DNA from: Candidatus Altimarinota bacterium
GTDB taxonomy: Bacteria; Patescibacteriota; Gracilibacteria; Absconditabacterales; Absconditicoccaceae
Direction: 5' to 3'
DNA length: 6,246 bases
Assembly (NCBI GenBank): GCA_027062165.1
Contig: JAMOTU010000037.1
Location: forward strand, 1-6,246
Shown: piece by piece, positions 6,118-6,246 of the stretch
Layout of the letters: each line of letters begins with the position of its first letter
Numbering within the stretch: the stretch's first letter is position 1
Notes under the pieces: generated by a model
What the model was told of the DNA's origin: nothing
Seen by the model: only the letters and a program-made list of their open reading frames with translations
Database searches by the model: none
Made by a program: the position numbers and the translations under genes

Positions 6118-6246
6118 TTATTTTTTACAAAAACTATCATAAAACGCAAAAACAAAAGAGTTAAATTTTTTGTAGTAAAAGCAAGTTTTAAACCCCCTAC
6201 CGGTATTATAGGCACATAGAGCTTTGTTTTCAAGTTTATATCGTTT
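6118..6246 (-). CDS. C-terminal fragment of a probable lytic transglycosylase (cut by window edge)
   Basis: Forty-two codons and a TAA stop are visible in an open frame entering from the window edge. The segment 'ENKALCAYNTGRGF' (residues 6-19 of the fragment) matches the 'AL-x-A/C-YN-x-G-x-G' motif near the end of SLT/VirB1-type lytic transglycosylase domains. These enzymes cleave peptidoglycan and often accompany secretion or pilus machines that must pass through the wall. The fragment ends 'VFAFYDSFCKK' and has cysteines at 11, 22 and 40. Its stop is 16 bases before the TTG start of the prepilin gene, on the same strand, so it is probably cotranscribed. The catalytic Glu lies outside the window, so the call rests on one motif. 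Confidence 0.6.
   Translation of the reverse strand, partial: KRYKLENKALCAYNTGRGFKTCFYYKKFNSFVFAFYDSFCKK

Overview
This window is a strongly AT-rich, densely packed, single-direction gene cluster, with every credible gene on the minus strand. It encodes part of a type IV pilus / type II secretion-type machine. Read in the direction of transcription (high to low coordinates), the order is: the C-terminal end of a probable lytic transglycosylase; a small type IV prepilin-like protein; a small secreted protein ending in a GspG-like acidic loop; a 1210-residue protein that starts as a type IV pilin and continues as a large multidomain extracellular protein; a small one-span membrane protein resembling PilO/GspM; the inner-membrane platform protein GspF/PilC; and the first 22 codons of a probable GspE/PilB assembly ATPase, cut by the window edge. 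Gaps are -23 to 54 bases, so this looks like one operon, possibly with an internal promoter in the 54-base gap before the PilO-like gene.

The base composition, the Ala rather than Gly before the prepilin cleavage site, and an extended -10 promoter without a clear -35 box suggest a Gram-negative bacterium of the Campylobacterota (for example a Nautiliales- or Arcobacter-like lineage). This is an inference from style; no taxonomic marker gene is present. A lytic transglycosylase beside the cluster fits a machine that must cross a peptidoglycan layer.

How the parts would work together: GspE hydrolyses ATP at the cytoplasmic face, GspF is the membrane platform that extracts and stacks pilins, the PilO/GspM-like protein aligns the periplasmic part, and the pilin-like proteins form or cap the fibre. 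The 1210-residue protein is the centrepiece. It has a pilin module of about 185 residues, a Ser/Thr-rich stalk of about 75 residues, a divergent DUF2341-like module, a propeller-like central region, a concanavalin A/LamG-like module and a C-terminal DUF2341 module. This is the layout expected of a modular minor pilin that carries an adhesive or substrate-binding head at a pilus tip. It resembles in concept PilY1 (propeller, calcium-dependent) or MshQ (tip-like protein of MSHA pili), but here the head is covalently joined to the pilin. The secretin and the rest of the machine are outside the window.

There is no stretch over 300 bases without a gene, and no tRNA, rRNA, CRISPR array or insertion sequence was seen.
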